This document shows positions 63,464 to 64,000 of a stretch of DNA of 64,000 nt, in pieces; positions within the stretch are counted from its first letter, which is position 1; the number at the start of each line of letters is the position of its first letter. Source of the DNA: Mycolicibacter hiberniae (GTDB lineage Bacteria; Actinomycetota; Actinomycetes; Mycobacteriales; Mycobacteriaceae); assembly GCF_010729485.1 (NCBI RefSeq), contig NZ_AP022609.1:682001-746000 (forward strand). The letters run 5' to 3'. A program made the translations under genes and the position numbers. Under the pieces are notes generated by a model. That model saw only the letters and a list, made by a program, of their open reading frames with translations, was not told the DNA's origin and made no database searches.

Positions 63464-64000
63464 ATGGCAGAGATCGAACTCCTCCACGTCACCAAGAGCT
63501 ACCCCGACGGTGCGGTGGCGGTCAACGACCTGTCGCTGAGCATCGCCGACGGCGAGTTCATCATTCTGGTGGGGCCTTCGGGCTGCGGAAAGTCAACCAC
63601 CCTGAACATGATCGCCGGCCTGGAACAGATCACCTCGGGGGAGCTGCGCATCGGGGGCGAGCGGGTCAACGAGCGTGCCCCCAAGGACCGCGACATCGCC
63701 ATGGTGTTCCAGTCCTACGCGCTCTACCCGCACATGACGGTGCGGGGCAACCTCGCCTTCCCGCTGACCCTGGCCAAGATGAAGAAGTCGCAGATCGCCG
63801 AGAAGGTCGCCGACGTCGCCAAGATCCTCGACCTGACCGACCTGTTGGATCGCAAGCCGTCGCAGCTGTCCGGCGGCCAGCGTCAGCGGGTTGCCATGGG
63901 CCGGGCGATCGTGCGGCACCCCAAGGCATTTCTGATGGACGAGCCGCTGTCGAACCTCGACGCGAAGCTGCGCGTGCAGATGCGCAGTGAGATCGCCCGG
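63464..64000 (+). CDS. sugC: Trehalose ABC transporter ATPase SugC, 5' part
   Basis: 179 codons before the window ends, from ATG 63464. The MalK/UgpC-type nucleotide-binding domain has Walker [10 protein letters not shown] (37-45), Q-loop Gln83 ([11 protein letters not shown]), signature [14 protein letters not shown] (135-148) and Walker [16 protein letters not shown]. The C-terminal TOBE/regulatory domain lies beyond the window. It powers LpqY-SugAB uptake of trehalose. Confidence 0.96.
   Translation, partial: MAEIELLHVTKSYPDGAVAVNDLSLSIADGEFIILVGPSGCGKSTTLNMIAGLEQITSGELRIGGERVNERAPKDRDIAMVFQSYALYPHMTVRGNLAFPLTLAKMKKSQIAEKVADVAKILDLTDLLDRKPSQLSGGQRQRVAMGRAIVRHPKAFLMDEPLSNLDAKLRVQMRSEIAR

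Overview
The window is a high-GC chromosomal segment from a member of the Mycobacteriaceae. The evidence is the gene content (fbiC, mshB, pimE, lpqW, dapD, glgM/glgC, gpgS, sigE-rseA-htrA-tatB, lpqY-sugABC), abundant GTG starts, many leaderless TANNNT-N6/7-RTG promoters and a glycine-rich PGRS-type protein. From memory, the gene order follows the M. tuberculosis Rv1152 to Rv1238 region, with several blocks absent (no TB8.4-like gene after fbiC, no fdxC-like ferredoxin before the aminotransferase, no polyketide block) and some genes inserted. It does not look like a recent mobile island: I see no transposase, integrase, tRNA, rRNA or CRISPR array.

Layout. 1-6.6 kb: small metabolic, repair and secreted proteins, then pimE (PIM mannosyltransferase), a pterin dehydratase and mutT2. 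6.7-14.2 kb: respiratory nitrate reductase narGHJI, a 4-bp-overlapping secreted DUF732 gene and a MarR regulator. 14.2-20.7 kb: typA, lpqW, an unknown secreted protein, mshB (mycothiol), a Trp-rich small ORF and a membrane protein. 20.8-28.9 kb: fbiC (F420), fadH with its PadR regulator, a PLP aminotransferase, a secreted HNH nuclease and psuG. 28.9-33.7 kb: a Cys-containing HTH regulator divergent from fadD36, a lipoprotein, and divergent dapD/dapE (lysine/DAP). 33.6-43.9 kb: AAA/STAND-like ATPase, LOG protein, fadD6, folP2, gpgS, a DivIVA-like membrane protein, tag, a DUF3117 gene with a Cys-rich upstream ORF, and divergent glgM/glgC. 43.9-50 kb: a PGRS-DUF2599 exported protein, an ICMT-like methyltransferase, an ABC exporter with its TetR regulator and an O-methyltransferase. 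50-58 kb: sigE, rseA, htrA, tatB, mrp, a lytic transglycosylase-like protein, a DUF1003 protein and an MgtE_N/CBS protein. 58-64 kb: a CoA-ester lyase, a Pro-rich DUF4190 protein, a stress-type membrane protein and the trehalose importer lpqY-sugA-sugB-sugC (sugC cut by the window end).

How the genes fit together. Cell-envelope glycolipid synthesis is heavily represented (pimE and its functional partner lpqW, gpgS for glucosylglycerate/MGLP, glgM/glgC for maltose-1-phosphate and alpha-glucan, LpqY-SugABC for trehalose recycling). Cofactor and redox functions (FbiC/F420, an F420-type oxidoreductase, MshB/mycothiol) and envelope-stress control (SigE-RseA-HtrA) accompany them.

The most interesting unexplained structure lies in the small-scale layout. 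Tiny ORFs interlock with the start codons of larger genes (26084-26116, 39019-39072, 41027-41137, 20172-20279). A 25-bp-arm palindrome lies between the two leaderless dapD/dapE promoters, a second long hairpin lies at 3373-3429, an AphA-like PadR operator overlaps the padR -35 region, and a PGRS protein carries a Sec signal instead of a PE domain.
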